Shown here: piece after piece, positions 1 to 11,490 of the stretch | How positions within the stretch are numbered: position 1 is the stretch's first letter | Layout: every line of letters begins with the position of its first letter | Source of the DNA: Atrina japonica | Lineage: Eukaryota > Mollusca > Bivalvia > Pterioida > Pinnidae | Direction: 5' to 3' | NCBI GenBank assembly: GCA_030159075.1 | Contig: BROG01000043.1 | Location: forward strand, 754,001-818,000 | DNA: 64,000 nucleotides | The notes under the pieces: model-generated | Told to the model about the DNA's origin: nothing | The model's database searches: none | Seen by the model: only the letters and a program-made list of their open reading frames with translations | Made by a program: the position numbers and the translations under genes

Positions 1-149
1 ACAGTGATGTACAGTATCCATATTGAAACAATGAAATGTAAATTCTATAGTAGAAGAGTCACTTGCTTTAAGAGAAAGTTGATAAAAATCCCAAGAGGAA
101 TAACAATTGGACTATGATGTAAATTTACTGATTTGTTTACAAGAAGGAA

Positions 150-1195
150 ATATCATGTTTGGGGAAGCAAATGTGAAGAAATTGTACATCATGTTTAGAG
201 AAACAGTGAAGTAATGGGACATCATGTTTAGGGAAGTAAATGTGAAGAAATTGTACATCATGTTTAGAGAAACAGTGAAGTAATGGGACATCATGTTTAG
301 GGAAGCAAATGTGAAGTAATTGGACACCATGTTCAGGGAAGCAAATGTGAAGAAATGGGACATTATGTTTAGAGAAACAGTGAAGTAATGGGACACCATG
401 TTTAGGGAAGCAAATGTGAAGAAATGGGACATCATGTTTAGGGAGGCACTGAAGTAATGGGACATCATGTTTAGGGAGGCAGTGAAGTAATGGGACACCA
501 TGTTTAGGGAAGCAAATGTGAAGTAATGGGACATCATGTTTAGGGAGACAGTGAAGTAATGGGACATCATGTTTAGGGAAGCAAATGTGAAGAAATGGGA
601 CACCATGTTTAGAGAAGCAAATGTGAAGAAATGGGGCATCATGTTAAGGAAGGCAGTGAAGTAATGGGACATCATGTTCTGGGAAGCAAATGTGAAGAAA
701 TGGGACATCATGTTTAGAGAAGCAGTGAAGTAATGGGACATCATGTTTAGAGAAGCAAATGTGAAGAAATGGGACATCATGTTTAGGGAAGCAAATGTGA
801 AGTAATTGGACATCATGTTTAGAGAAGCAGTGAAGTAATGGGACACCATGTTTAGGGAAGCAAATGTGAAGTAATTGGACACCATGTTTAGGGAAGCAAA
901 TGTGAAGAAATGGGACATTATGTTTAGAGAAACAGTGAAGTAATGGGACATCATGTTCAGGGAAGCAAATGTGAAGAAATGGGACATCATGTTTAGAGAA
1001 GCAGTGAAGTAATTGGACATCATGTTTAGGGAAGCGAATGTAACTTTATTGGGCATCATGTTTAGGGGACCAAATGTAAAGATATTGGACATCATGTTTA
1101 GGGGAGCAAATGTGAAGAAATTAGACATCATGTTTAGGGGAGCAAATGTGAAGAAATTAGACATCATGTTGAGGGGAGAAAATGTTAACAAATTG
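150..1195. repeat. Minisatellite, alternating 33- and 36-bp units
   Basis: About thirty head-to-tail copies of a unit built around GGACATCATGTTTAGGGAAG. The 36-bp form continues CAAATGTGAAGAAAT; the 33-bp form has CAGTGAAGTAAT instead. Both lengths are multiples of three, so the minus strand stays open for about 359 codons, giving an 11/12-residue repeat (…SLNMMSHYF…). The plus strand is interrupted because the short unit carries TAA. The array decays at its right end from about 1040. I see no splice sites or promoter that would make it coding. Confidence 0.9.
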
Positions 1196-1227
1196 GCGTG
1201 TTTTTAAAACTTATTATTCGATCAATG

Positions 1228-1476
1228 CTAATTAGTTTGTTGATGCCTTAAGGAGGTATTTACCAAATTTATTAAATTGACATTGCGTCGTTGCGGATTT
1301 AAAATATTTCCTTCACATGATAGTGTATGTTGCATGTATAGGATTTGTTGCACAAAGTTGTTCTCAGGTTGTCTTCGAAAGGGATCGTTAACATTGTTCA
1401 CAATATTGACTTGATGACAGAGGTCAAACACCGTGTAATAATTAGAGTCCACATCTACTGTTTTACGGAGGTACAT
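1228..1476 (-). other. Unrecognised 82-codon open frame
   Basis: An ATG-started open frame beside the minisatellite, with fairly mixed composition (DVDSNYYTVFDLCHQVN near its N-terminus). I recognise no family, signal peptide, membrane segment or repeat. It could be a relic exon or a piece of a transposon ORF, or it could be chance. Listed only because its composition is less biased than that of most short frames nearby. Confidence 0.1.
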
Positions 1477-1851
1477 AATGCTTGATAAAAGCTAGTTAAT
1501 GTTTTGTAGATATAGCAATCAATTGAATGTGTACGTCAGATCTATAAGAAAAACTTTATCGTTAGCGGTGATTTGTGTTTTAAATTGGTAGGCGGCAATC
1601 TGCTATATCGTAAAAGGCGAATGAATAGAGATAGGGATCTGACATTCACAAATTGTACTTAAGTGAGCTTTTCTAAATTACTTTCCGACATTTGCAAATC
1701 ATCCTTTTCTGGTGTCATTGCTATTTCTACTTTGTATATCAATTTTTGTCTGTCGTCTTGTATAGTTTCAAGCACTTGTAACCTAGACATTTCCCTGTCA
1801 TATATCAATGATATGAATGTGTGGCAATAACCAAGTCTTCATCGTCAAACA

Positions 1852-1934
1852 AATAATAATGATAATAATAATTATCATCATCATCATCATCATCATCATC
1901 GTCGTCATTATAATCATCATCGTTGTCGTCGTCG

Positions 1935-1972
<38 letters not shown>

Positions 1973-2002
1973 GTCATCGTCATTATCGTCGTCGTCGTCG
2001 TC
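1852..2002. repeat. Trinucleotide microsatellite (ATC/GTC)n
   Basis: A mixed ATC and GTC trinucleotide tract preceded by a short AAT run. It yields polyserine and polymethionine frames that are not genes. Confidence 0.95.
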
Positions 2003-4272
2003 ACTGCCATTCGATACAGTTAGGAAAATACATCTTATATTAACTTTATTCAGTAAATTTTCTTCAGTTTATATGTATCGATGTGTATGGCGATTCCGAA
2101 TTCCAAAGAGATTTAAGATTTCTCCATAAACGAAGGCCCATTTGTTACAAGGTCAAGGCCAAATTAAAAATTGTAAATGATAATTATCTTCACTATTCAT
2201 CTGTAGTCTGTGGTTGGATGCTGTTTTGTCCTGTTGAGTAAATAAAACTTACCACTTAGTGCAAATCCCCCGATAGCAATGTAGTGTACATATTAACCCA
2301 TCAACACCTGTGTTCACATTTAGACTCACCCAGATCAATAAATAGTATGGTTTACTGTCATAATTCAGGAGTGAACAAGTTAATATTACTTGTAAAATCA
2401 TTATAAAATTTTGATTCTGAATCATACAACCCTGAATACTGATAGTGGCTGTAACCATTCTTTGAAACGGGTAGGTCCAAATTTGACTTCAGGGTTTGCT
2501 AAGTTAATGATTGAGAACACTGATTATTTACATATTTACCCTTGTACTATATCAGATCATTTTACTTGTTAAAATTCAGTACCCTCAAATGCATTGAAGT
2601 AATCTATTTTTCATTTTTTCTTTAATTTCATAAACGCCTTCATTCCATTTGTTTAAATTTCAAAAACTGTAATACAATCAACTGTCAGAGGAACCAGTAC
2701 ATATATTCCACAAAAAAATAAACAATGTTTTAACGCATATTCGTAAGATTTGCGTGTTTTGGAAATGTAGTGCAATGTATATATTCATATGTTTGGTGAG
2801 ATGACTCTGTTACATATATCTTACACAGAAGGTAATCAGAGACTATGTTAGGCGGTAGATTTATGAGATCAAGGAACTATAAAAATAAACCACACATTTT
2901 AGACTTACAAATTGAATCGGTGTGGGCACTTTTAACGATTATGTTTAGTTGAGAAAAACTTTAACAAGCAACATAAGGAGTAAAAATTGAAGCACTGTTA
3001 ATGAAATAAATACAAACCACACAAAACCGAGAGAAAACACTTAAACTAGTTATCGACTGTACGTACAAAGGAGCTTTGTTTATAAAGTGTAGTGTTACTT
3101 ACAAATACTTGATTTATAGTGTATCAATAATGGTTCTGTTACATTCTTAAAATGTTTGTTTTTCAAGTAACCAGAGCCATGCAAATTGTGTATTATGCCA
3201 TACAAGCTGTCATATTTGTTTGTATTAAATGTCTCAAACATTCGATGTTTTGTATTGAGAAAACGTTCTTGAAAATTTCCGGGTTGAAACATACTGTTAT
3301 CATGTCCTAATTGGTAAAACGTAATCTGTCATTTAGCGTTGTCTGTTTATGTGATTCTGATTAAAAATATAATCATCGCTTGAAGTCCTAAAGTTTGCCC
3401 ACTGGCGTTTAACTGCTTTAAATAACATAACTTAGATGGTGAGGCAAAAAATGCATGTTAATTCATCAACATTATTTTATTTTATAAAGATGTATATTAT
3501 TGTTATCAATATGTTGTGAGAAGAATTTTAAACTTATTAAATAAGCGGTTATATATGATATGGATAATTTCAGTACAAATCTACGTAAGATGAACCTAAC
3601 AGATGTTTTGGCAAGCCTATGACCACCAGTTTATGTTCAGCTAGGACGTCAGTTTTTTATAACTTATAATGTGTTTTGCATCATGCTTATATAAAGTTAT
3701 AACCTTCCCATTAATTACAATGTAACTCTGTTTGCAAGTAATTTGACTTTGAAGATAAAAAACAATTATTCGGACAGACAATAAATATGACCGTATTGCG
3801 TAATATTTAAGGTTACCCCAGAGTATTAAATTCAAAATATGGTGTTATGGTCAGCTCGTATCCAGCACGAGGGTAAGGGTGCGAGTTACGATGGGTACGA
3901 GTTGACCAGTATTCCACAAAGAAGAAAACAAGCCGGTCTACAGGTACAGAACAGATATATACTAAACACAAAAGACTGAAAAGAAGAGAGATATTAAAAT
4001 TGATAAATAAATTACACTGTGCATATAGGATCAGAAAAAAGCGTTGAAATGCTTTAATAAAGAAATAAAGATGAATAACTTCTGTTTTATCGTGGAGTCA
4101 AACTGGTCGGAGAATACTAATATTTGTTTTTTACCTTTTTAACATAAAAGTGGTTAAAATATACGCATATAAGTAAATTTGAAGAAAGAATTACCAATCA
4201 ATAATCAAGAACTCAAGTCCATTATAACACGATGAATTAAATGTGCAAATGGTCTCAACATGAAGAAGAATT
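2003..4272. other. AT-rich non-coding stretch
   Basis: No gene, RNA or repeat boundary recognised. Short open frames here have AT-driven composition and no family resemblance. It may be intergenic or intronic. Confidence 0.5.
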
Positions 4273-4534
4273 ACGAATCACAAACGGGGGACTCCGTGGC
4301 CGAGTGGTTAGAGCAATGCGCCTCTCACCTCTGGTTTGAATACTGCTAGGGTCATTTCGAATTAAGTGAGAAAGTTTGCCAGTTTTCTTTCGGAAGGTCG
4401 GTGGTCTTTACCCGGCAGACCGGGGTTTCTCCTCCACCAATAAAAACTGGACGCCATCATATGACTGAAAGATTGTTGAGTATGGCGTAAAACAAAACAA
4501 AACAAACAAACAAACAAAACGAATCACAAACGGG
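4273..4534 (+). mobile_element. Full-length tRNA-derived SINE with perfect 16-bp target-site duplication
   Basis: The element proper runs 4289-4518. Its head (GGACTCCGTGGCCGAGTGG) looks like a Leu/Ser-type tRNA 5' half with an A box. The B-box region (GGTTTGAATACT) is degenerate. The body contains GGAAGGTCGGTGGTCTTTAC and CTCCTCCACCAATAAAAACT. The tail is (AAAAC/AAAC)n. The direct repeat ACGAATCACAAACGGG flanks it at 4273-4288 and 4519-4534 without a mismatch, so the insertion is probably recent. Resemblance of the body to broadly distributed bivalve SINEs is from memory; no family name is assigned. Confidence 0.85.
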
Positions 4535-4742
4535 ATAAGACCAGGGAACTAGTTTTAATTATTATGTCATTAATCTGTATAATGTGTGAATCAAATAACT
4601 TTTTACGATATTTCTTAGTACTGAATTTTAGTGTCACTTATGTATACTCTGGTTTACTTTTACTTTATTCAACCCCCTTTCTTGAGTTGTATTCTCTTAA
4701 AATGTACCCATGGTTTTGTTCATCTTGTTGAGTTATATATAT

Positions 4743-5262
4743 AAAAAATCTCAGATACCAAAGTATAAATCAATTGAATGTTCAGGACATAGATACAAAT
4801 CCGGTAAAAATGGACAAACACGGACCTCTGGAAACCAAGAGGTGGGACCAGGTGCCATGGAGGAGTAAGCATCCCCTGTCGACCGGTCACACCCGCCATG
4901 AGTCCACAGTCAAGTCCAATGAGGACGTGTACAGACGTCTCAACAACCGCCAACGAAAAGGCAACTCAACATTTCACCTAGTGGAACAGAGTAATCGCAA
5001 ACAAGACTATTATATCGACCGTAAAATTTGCGGAACGTTGACATTAAACGCAATTTTCGATATCCCTGTGTCAATAATTTATCAGTGAGTAGTTTACCTC
5101 TGTATATGAAATGTTGTACACGCCCTGGCATATCGGATCATTTGTGAAATATAAACTCCATATGCGGGTGACTGAGGGATATTACTACTTAAATGTGGAA
5201 AATTTACGATGGGAAAGCCGAAATCGTCGCGTTTGTCGTTTAGCTTAGTTGCTAATTTGCAA
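4743..5262 (-). mobile_element. 5'-truncated Naiad-type Penelope-like element, RT C-terminus plus 3' end
   Basis: On the minus strand it encodes the end of the RT: KRDDFGFPIVNF, then SSNIPQSPAYGVY, then LLTDKLLTQGYRK, then FYGRYNSLVCDYSV and CLFVGGC. The segments lie in different frames, so it is broken. A TGA at 4940-4942 follows the GGC motif. The 3' terminus (minus-strand end at 4743) carries the shared end sequence that reads AAAAATCTCAGATACCAAAG on the plus strand. Truncation is at about 5262, within the codons for KLATKL. Confidence 0.85.
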
Positions 5263-5317
5263 TTTAACATCGAATTCTTTCCTGGATGGAAGAAAATCAA
5301 TCATCCATTCTTTACTA

Positions 5318-5480
5318 TGTATAAATATTATAAAAATAATGCCAAAGTTATAATGCTCAAGACTATCGTTTCTGTCAATTATACTTCATCAGTTGAGCTA
5401 CAGTTTAAAACAGATTATTGTTTTCTTAAGCGGAAGTGGTTTCATACAAAGCCAAATAATAAATCGTATGATAAAAAGTT
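5318..5480 (+). repeat. Dispersed repeat family V, copy 1
   Basis: Begins AAATATTATAAAAATAATGC, contains AAAGTTATAATGCTCAAGAC, and continues past CGGAAGTGGT to a CCAAATAATAAA motif. Related copies lie at 20477 (-), 28096, 33286 and 57805. I see no coding capacity, so it is probably a non-autonomous element. Confidence 0.7.
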
Positions 5481-5823
5481 CTATTCCGTGATATTTTTAA
5501 TCAAAATTAATTTTCATCACGTGATGTTGTTTTGTCAAACTGACAACCTGTATGCCTTTGACTTGTTAAGTCTTAATTGTTTGATGCAAAAAAACCCAAC
5601 CCTTTCACCAGTATTGCACAGGTGTAATAATATTTAGGCTCATTTTAGGTAACGATATCTCTTAGAACATATATCAGTAATATATTTGTTTTTATCTGAA
5701 CAATGATAGATTTTTGCAAATAAATATCAGGAGGTAAGGTGTAATCGAACGCAAGAAACAAATCGTCGATTTAAATACTTACCTTAATTCTAGTGTAGAA
5801 TTAACCATATTTGATAAAATAAT

Positions 5824-5830
5824 TTATATA

Positions 5831-5900
<70 letters not shown>

Positions 5901-5910
5901 ATATATATAT
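5824..5910. repeat. (TA)n microsatellite
   Basis: Nearly pure TA dinucleotide run with one or two slippage breaks. Confidence 0.95.
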
Positions 5911-7125
5911 TACCAAAGTATATATGTATATATTACCAAAGTATGATGTGGTAGAAAGTCAGCTACTAAAACGAGAAACACTTGAAACAATTGACTACGA
6001 CTGCAATGTATATTTCATTAGGCTATCGCATGTACTTCACTATATTCTAGTTTGTAATTAACCAGACGTTAGTATGAAATTCACTAGGCTTGTAAAAATG
6101 CAATGTTTAACCGTTATATTTGATTATTAGCTATCGGATATGACTGAATTTTATATTTTAATTTAGAATCCAAAATGGATGTTGACTGTCCATTTTATTA
6201 CAACTGTATTAACGTGATGAATATTGCTTAAGCCAGTATGTTTCACAATTAGAAGTTGAACGCTGTATGTCGGATGCTTGAACAAATATATACGTATATG
6301 TTGATCAGTACTACTGGACCAACGGGTGCATATAGTAAACGTATAGAAACCCCAACCATGACATCATTTTGGTTTATACCGTTCGTCATTAAAATCTATA
6401 CATAATGGGGACATTATTGTAAAAAAATTATCATTATTTTTTTCATTCTGTAAAAACGAGGAAAACATAAAAAAGTAACAATTAGTCTGATATCATTGAG
6501 ACTTTTTACAAATATCACATAATGTTTCTGATCCAATTTCTTAAGGACAGTTTTAACAAGAAAAGATATAATCAACAGAGAAGATGTACGTGACTGTTGT
6601 TACTTTGCACTGAATGTCAATATGATGTTCATTATAAAGTATAACGCATAGGGATTCTGAATTGATTCTGATAAAGGATAGAGGATGCTCTTGTCTTGTT
6701 ATAGAATACCTTATACAAATTGTATTTGTCCAATTTATATGTCTGTTGGTCAGTCTCGTTAGACAACAAAGGCAATAAAGTTACAAAAATTATATGCAAA
6801 ACTGGTTTAAACTAGACAGCATCTAATATTTTATAGGCAGATGAATTTCTTATTTTAACATTGAAATAGGCATCTCTAGAACAAACGATAGTCAGCGAAT
6901 CTAACATATTGTGTTTTTATCAAATATCTTTTTTTATCTATTTTTAACTCTCATTTGAACAAATAAAATTAAATTCACTATTTTAAAGACTAGTGTTTTT
7001 CAATCATTTAAATGATCATACCTATAATTTTGATATTGTATAGATTTATGATTTGTACGAACAATATGACAATAATGATGTCAGTGGTATGGGTTAAAAC
7101 ATGATCCCACAGTTAATATTCCCCA
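5911..7125. other. AT-rich non-coding stretch
   Basis: Nothing recognised apart from short AT runs. Confidence 0.5.
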
Positions 7126-7725
7126 CATCTAACCTCTCACTTAAGACATTGATCCAGAGAAATAACCTCTCAAAGTAAGACATAGATCTATAATGTCATG
7201 GGACATAAATATTCACCACTTATGCTATTTTCTTCTATAATCCACTAATTTAAGCAATATTTCAAATATTTCATTTCTACAGTAAGGACATTGAATTCAT
7301 ATTTTTAATCATTTTGATATACTCTTTGTATATTTTGTTAAAATAATGATTCTGTGGAGGATAAAACTATTTTAGGTAAATTTTTCATATCTCATTAGAC
7401 TGAAACAATAATTTTGGAATTCACAAAATTACTCTGTGAGATAAATATTGTCATTTCTGTAAATTAAAATGATAATTTAAAAATGCAATATTTTAGAAAT
7501 ATGAAATTATCCTTCTATAAATTAGTACAAATTTGTCAAATTCTGGTATGGTTTGTCGATTTTAACAGCATTTAAAAATTGTTTATATAAAACAAAGAGA
7601 AAATAACATAAGTAGCGAATATTTATGTTACATGACATGTCTTTAGTTATTTGGAACTTATTTCTCCAGATCTATGTCTTACTTGGGAGGTTTAATGTCT
7701 CGCTTTTGATCTCAAATAAATCGAA
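7126..7725. mobile_element. Foldback/MITE-like element with ~100-bp terminal inverted repeats
   Basis: The left arm (about 7126-7235) contains AAGTAAGACATAGATCT and GACATAAATATTCACCAC. The right arm (about 7600-7725) carries their inverse complements: AGATCTATGTCTTACTT, then, reading outward in, GCGAATATTTATGTTAC. The roughly 360-bp interior is AT-rich with no open frame of note. There is no transposase, so it would be non-autonomous. The target duplication was not resolved. Confidence 0.6.
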
Positions 7726-7908
7726 TACATTCTAACTCCACTTAGATCTTTAATTCTCAAATGTCTGCACGGATCACTTCAGAAATGGGATTTTTTCGAT
7801 TTTTCAAATTCATCGAAGTTATAGCGTATTATAGTGGCTTCAGTTGCTTTTGTGTAGTGTCGTTATCAAAATGCAATCCCTCATCATTATATCATGGCTT
7901 GTTTGTGA

Positions 7909-7919
7909 ATAATAATAAT

Positions 7920-7957
<38 letters not shown>

Positions 7958-7959
7958 TG

Positions 7960-7991
<32 letters not shown>

Positions 7992-8013
7992 GATGATGAT
8001 GATGATAATAATA

Positions 8014-8088
<75 letters not shown>
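7909..8088. repeat. Compound (AAT)n/(ATG)n microsatellite
   Basis: AAT repeats, then ATG repeats, then a longer AAT run. The poly-Asn, poly-Asp, poly-Leu and poly-Ile frames over it are artefacts. Confidence 0.95.
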
Positions 8089-8092
<4 letters not shown>

Positions 8093-8954
8093 TATCATTT
8101 ACTACCCTCTTGTCTTGTTGAAATGCATTGTTCTTAAATTGACACACTTGTGCACCAACACTGAGATGTTAATGTAGCACAGGTAACCTCCATTAAAAAC
8201 ACGTTTTTTGAAATATCAAGTAGAACTGGTTTTGAAAATTAAAGATCAATCGAGTAATGTATTTGGACGGTGTTAATTTATACCATGATACATGATATAA
8301 TATAATAAAAGAACTGTAAATAACTATTTCATTTTCTATAGGATTTCAAAGATTTTAGAGAACATGATCTGTCTTCTTCTTTTAAGCTGCTCATAAAGTA
8401 TACCGGTGAAATAGGTTTTCGACGTAAGTATATAAAGGCTATATGCGGATGGTATTAAATTATTTTCTAAAATATACTCAACCAATAAAACTATATTTTG
8501 ACATGCAAACAAAGAACAAACACAACCAACAACGACATACGTCCCACCATGAACCTTGTGATCTGGCAATAGAACCATCGCCGCAAACAGATCACCGTCG
8601 AATTCTCATAACGCCGGGAATTTTATTCTAAATAAGATAATTTCGGTTTTTCTAAATATCATAAATGTGTTATTCTTATTCAAACAACAGTAACAGTACA
8701 AAAGACTTGTGCAAAAAAATTTGTAATTTCTTCTATTCTTCTCTGTCATCATACTTAGTTACAAACCAAATTTTGACAGAGCTAATGATTGTAGCCAGTT
8801 TAAGTCAATGGTATTCTGTCTTTGACTTATTTATTACAAATTATTTAAACTGTAGATTAGTTTTCTCTATATTTCCCATTTAACCATTCTATCTTATTCA
8901 ACCCTATATTGGGCTATTCATATTCTTAATGTGCGATACTATGTTTTTAATTCC

Positions 8955-9105
<151 letters not shown>

Positions 9106-10971
9106 ACACTATTTAATCTGTCTCTAAATGTCATCTGCATGTAAAGGTTTTTATTCAGAAAACTACCATAAAATTGTACATGTAAAAATCTGCTGTCATA
9201 ATGAAATATACATGAATATACCGTGGTAGTAAGTGAATGAATTATTTGAATTAAGTACATCAACAAGAAAATCTGCTATTTTATCCCCCGTAATATATAA
9301 TCTTTCAATTTAGATATGTAGTTTGTGTTAAGACCGCTAGAGACTTTCGACGATTGTATCACCTGACACAGAATCAATACCTTGGATATTTGTTATAGAG
9401 TATATCAAATGTAATTCCGCTGGAATAAAAAATAAAAATAAATTAAACATTGTAATATCAACATGTCTTATTCGATAATCCTGTCATACTTATTGTTTAC
9501 AGTTGCTGATTAAGGCTTATCAATAGGTCACTACATCACCCCTATCATCTAATGAATAATCACAATCGAAGTAAGTTAGAGACGCCTCTTCTGATTAGAT
9601 ATTAGAGCGGCTCTAAAACCCATGATCTTAAATATTTCACTGATTTGTTGGTTCATCTTAGACTATTTTAATGTTGATTTGTTTCATTTCTATCATTAGC
9701 CATTGGTTTTAGTTCCTCGCTCGGATGTCAAAGTCGTAGTTGCAGTTGATCAAATAGTCAATTTTGCTGTGAGTAGCAGGACTAAAATATCACTATATCT
9801 GCCGATAGGCATATATTAAGCTAGCTGATGAAGGCAAACACATAAGTGGCTGATATCAATACATGGAAGGTTTACAGTAGATCTGTGCTGTTCGGTATCA
9901 ACAGCATGCTGCTGGCTCTTCTTTATCAAGGTTTATTCGATGTGAAAGCATTGATAAGGTACAGCTCTCAGAATTATAATTAAACCGCTTTACATGAGTA
10001 TAGTCATTACATTAAGATATTTGTATTTGGAATATTCACTTTTTATCTTGTTTTTATCAGATGACCTTCTGTGCTGATTAGACACAAAGTAATTGTTGCT
10101 GCCACAGTATCTGTTAATTGCATATCTACATCAAATGAAGCTGGAGTTAACAAGCTTATATAGGTAAGAATTAAATTTTGCACTGTTCAATGTTATTTTC
10201 TAAAAAAAATTAAGTAAAACATATTTGTATTCATTTGTTTTTTTATCCATTAACGTATTTACCTTAATGGAAAATATCATATATCTAGTAATGTGTAAAT
10301 TTGTCAAATAAACTTTCGTTGTAGTAATCTGTCTTTAGATATTAGACCTTATCAAAAGATATTTTGTCTCTCAATGAATCCTGACTTATTTAGTTATCTT
10401 CGTAACTTTACTTTCCGTACCTGTCCGTTTGTGGATATTCATGAAATGTCAGATATACTTTACAATTGAAAATGATATCGTATACATAAGAATGATATCC
10501 TGGTGAATAGCATATCAATCTTAAAAAATTATGAAAAAAAAAATAAAACCGTAAATATAGTTGTTTGTGATATAGATACAAATTTTAAAATTTTCTTTAC
10601 GGAAAAGAAATCTTGAGGAACGAAACGTGTGGTATCAAGTCAGTATGTAGTGTATGATAAATTTAACATAGCTGTAGGATAATGATATTAAAATCTTCTA
10701 CATAGTTTTACCATTTTTTAGAAATATTGTTTTACATAAGATATAGTTAATTTTGAAAGACGAAGTCAATGAAGCAAATTCCAGGTAGAAATCGTTGTAC
10801 CTGAGTATATAGTGAAGCTAGGCACATAATTATTTTCTCATCAAATGAAAATATCGCTCTCCGATACATCAGAATACAATAACAACTTAATGTATCACAT
10901 AAATTGACATTATACTTAGAACTTAACTATAAATATGAATAGAATGGTACTACTGATAATTAGCCTACAGT
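9106..10971. other. AT-rich non-coding stretch
   Basis: No gene or repeat recognised. Confidence 0.5.
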
Positions 10972-10998
10972 ACACACACACACAGACACACACACACA

Positions 10999-11088
<90 letters not shown>
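10972..11088. repeat. (AC)n microsatellite
   Basis: AC run with two ACAG interruptions near its left end. Confidence 0.95.
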
Positions 11089-11090
<2 letters not shown>

Positions 11091-11377
11091 CGCGCATGAT
11101 AGAGTTTTTGACAAGGAAGTAAGAAGTCCTGGAATTTAACGTGGTTCAGACTCAATACACAGATAGAAACTTTTCTTTCGCAAATAATCACTCACCAGGG
11201 AATAAGTTAATATCACGACACGCAAAATTAAAGCAATTGCTAGAAAAAGTGAGGCACTTTTAAGAGTTATTGTTTTTCAGTCGATCGCATAGGTTTAAAT
11301 GTATTGCATTTTTAATAACGCTAAGGATTTCGAACAACATTGAACCGTATGATAAACAGCAATGCAATGTAAATGCA

Positions 11378-11490
11378 GGATGCTAAGTATCATACAACTA
11401 ACCTTGTGCTTACTATTTGCTGCTAAAAAGAATATGCTAAGTATCATATAACTTATATTGTGCTTACTATTTACTGCTAAACAGAATATG
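11378..11490. repeat. Two-copy tandem duplication, ~57-bp unit
   Basis: ATGCTAAGTATCATACAACT…TTGTGCTTACTATTTGCTGC is followed by a second copy with a few substitutions and then diverges. Confidence 0.8.

Noticed and set aside
112..1191. A 359-codon minus-strand open frame
   Set aside because: It is produced by a 33/36-bp minisatellite. There is no homology, splice site or promoter, so it is kept as a repeat with a low-probability coding idea noted separately.
150..1195. CRISPR-like array of regular repeats
   Set aside because: Units are contiguous with no unique spacers and the genome is eukaryotic.
1798..2023. Poly-Met, poly-Ile and poly-Ser open frames
   Set aside because: They are the reading frames of a trinucleotide microsatellite. 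The same applies to frames over 7887-8147, 8929-9144, 10916-11191, 14583-14810, 17160-17405, 19868-20191, 23700-24155, 50641-50949, 56768-56992 and 60455-60746.
4289..4360. A functional tRNA gene (Leu/Ser-like)
   Set aside because: The A-box half is good, but the T arm is degenerate and it continues into a SINE body with an AAAC tail and target duplication.
4774..5088. Plus-strand 104-codon frame (MDKHGPLETKRWDQVPWRSKH), also seen at 14217 and, in antisense, at 43414
   Set aside because: It is the antisense of the Naiad 3' end. It recurs only because the element does.
9828..9860. Hammerhead ribozyme core (CTGATGA)
   Set aside because: No GAAA at the right distance and no flanking stems. Other CTGATGA sites, for example 56195 and 32440, fail in the same way. 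Naiads are also reported to lack canonical hammerheads.
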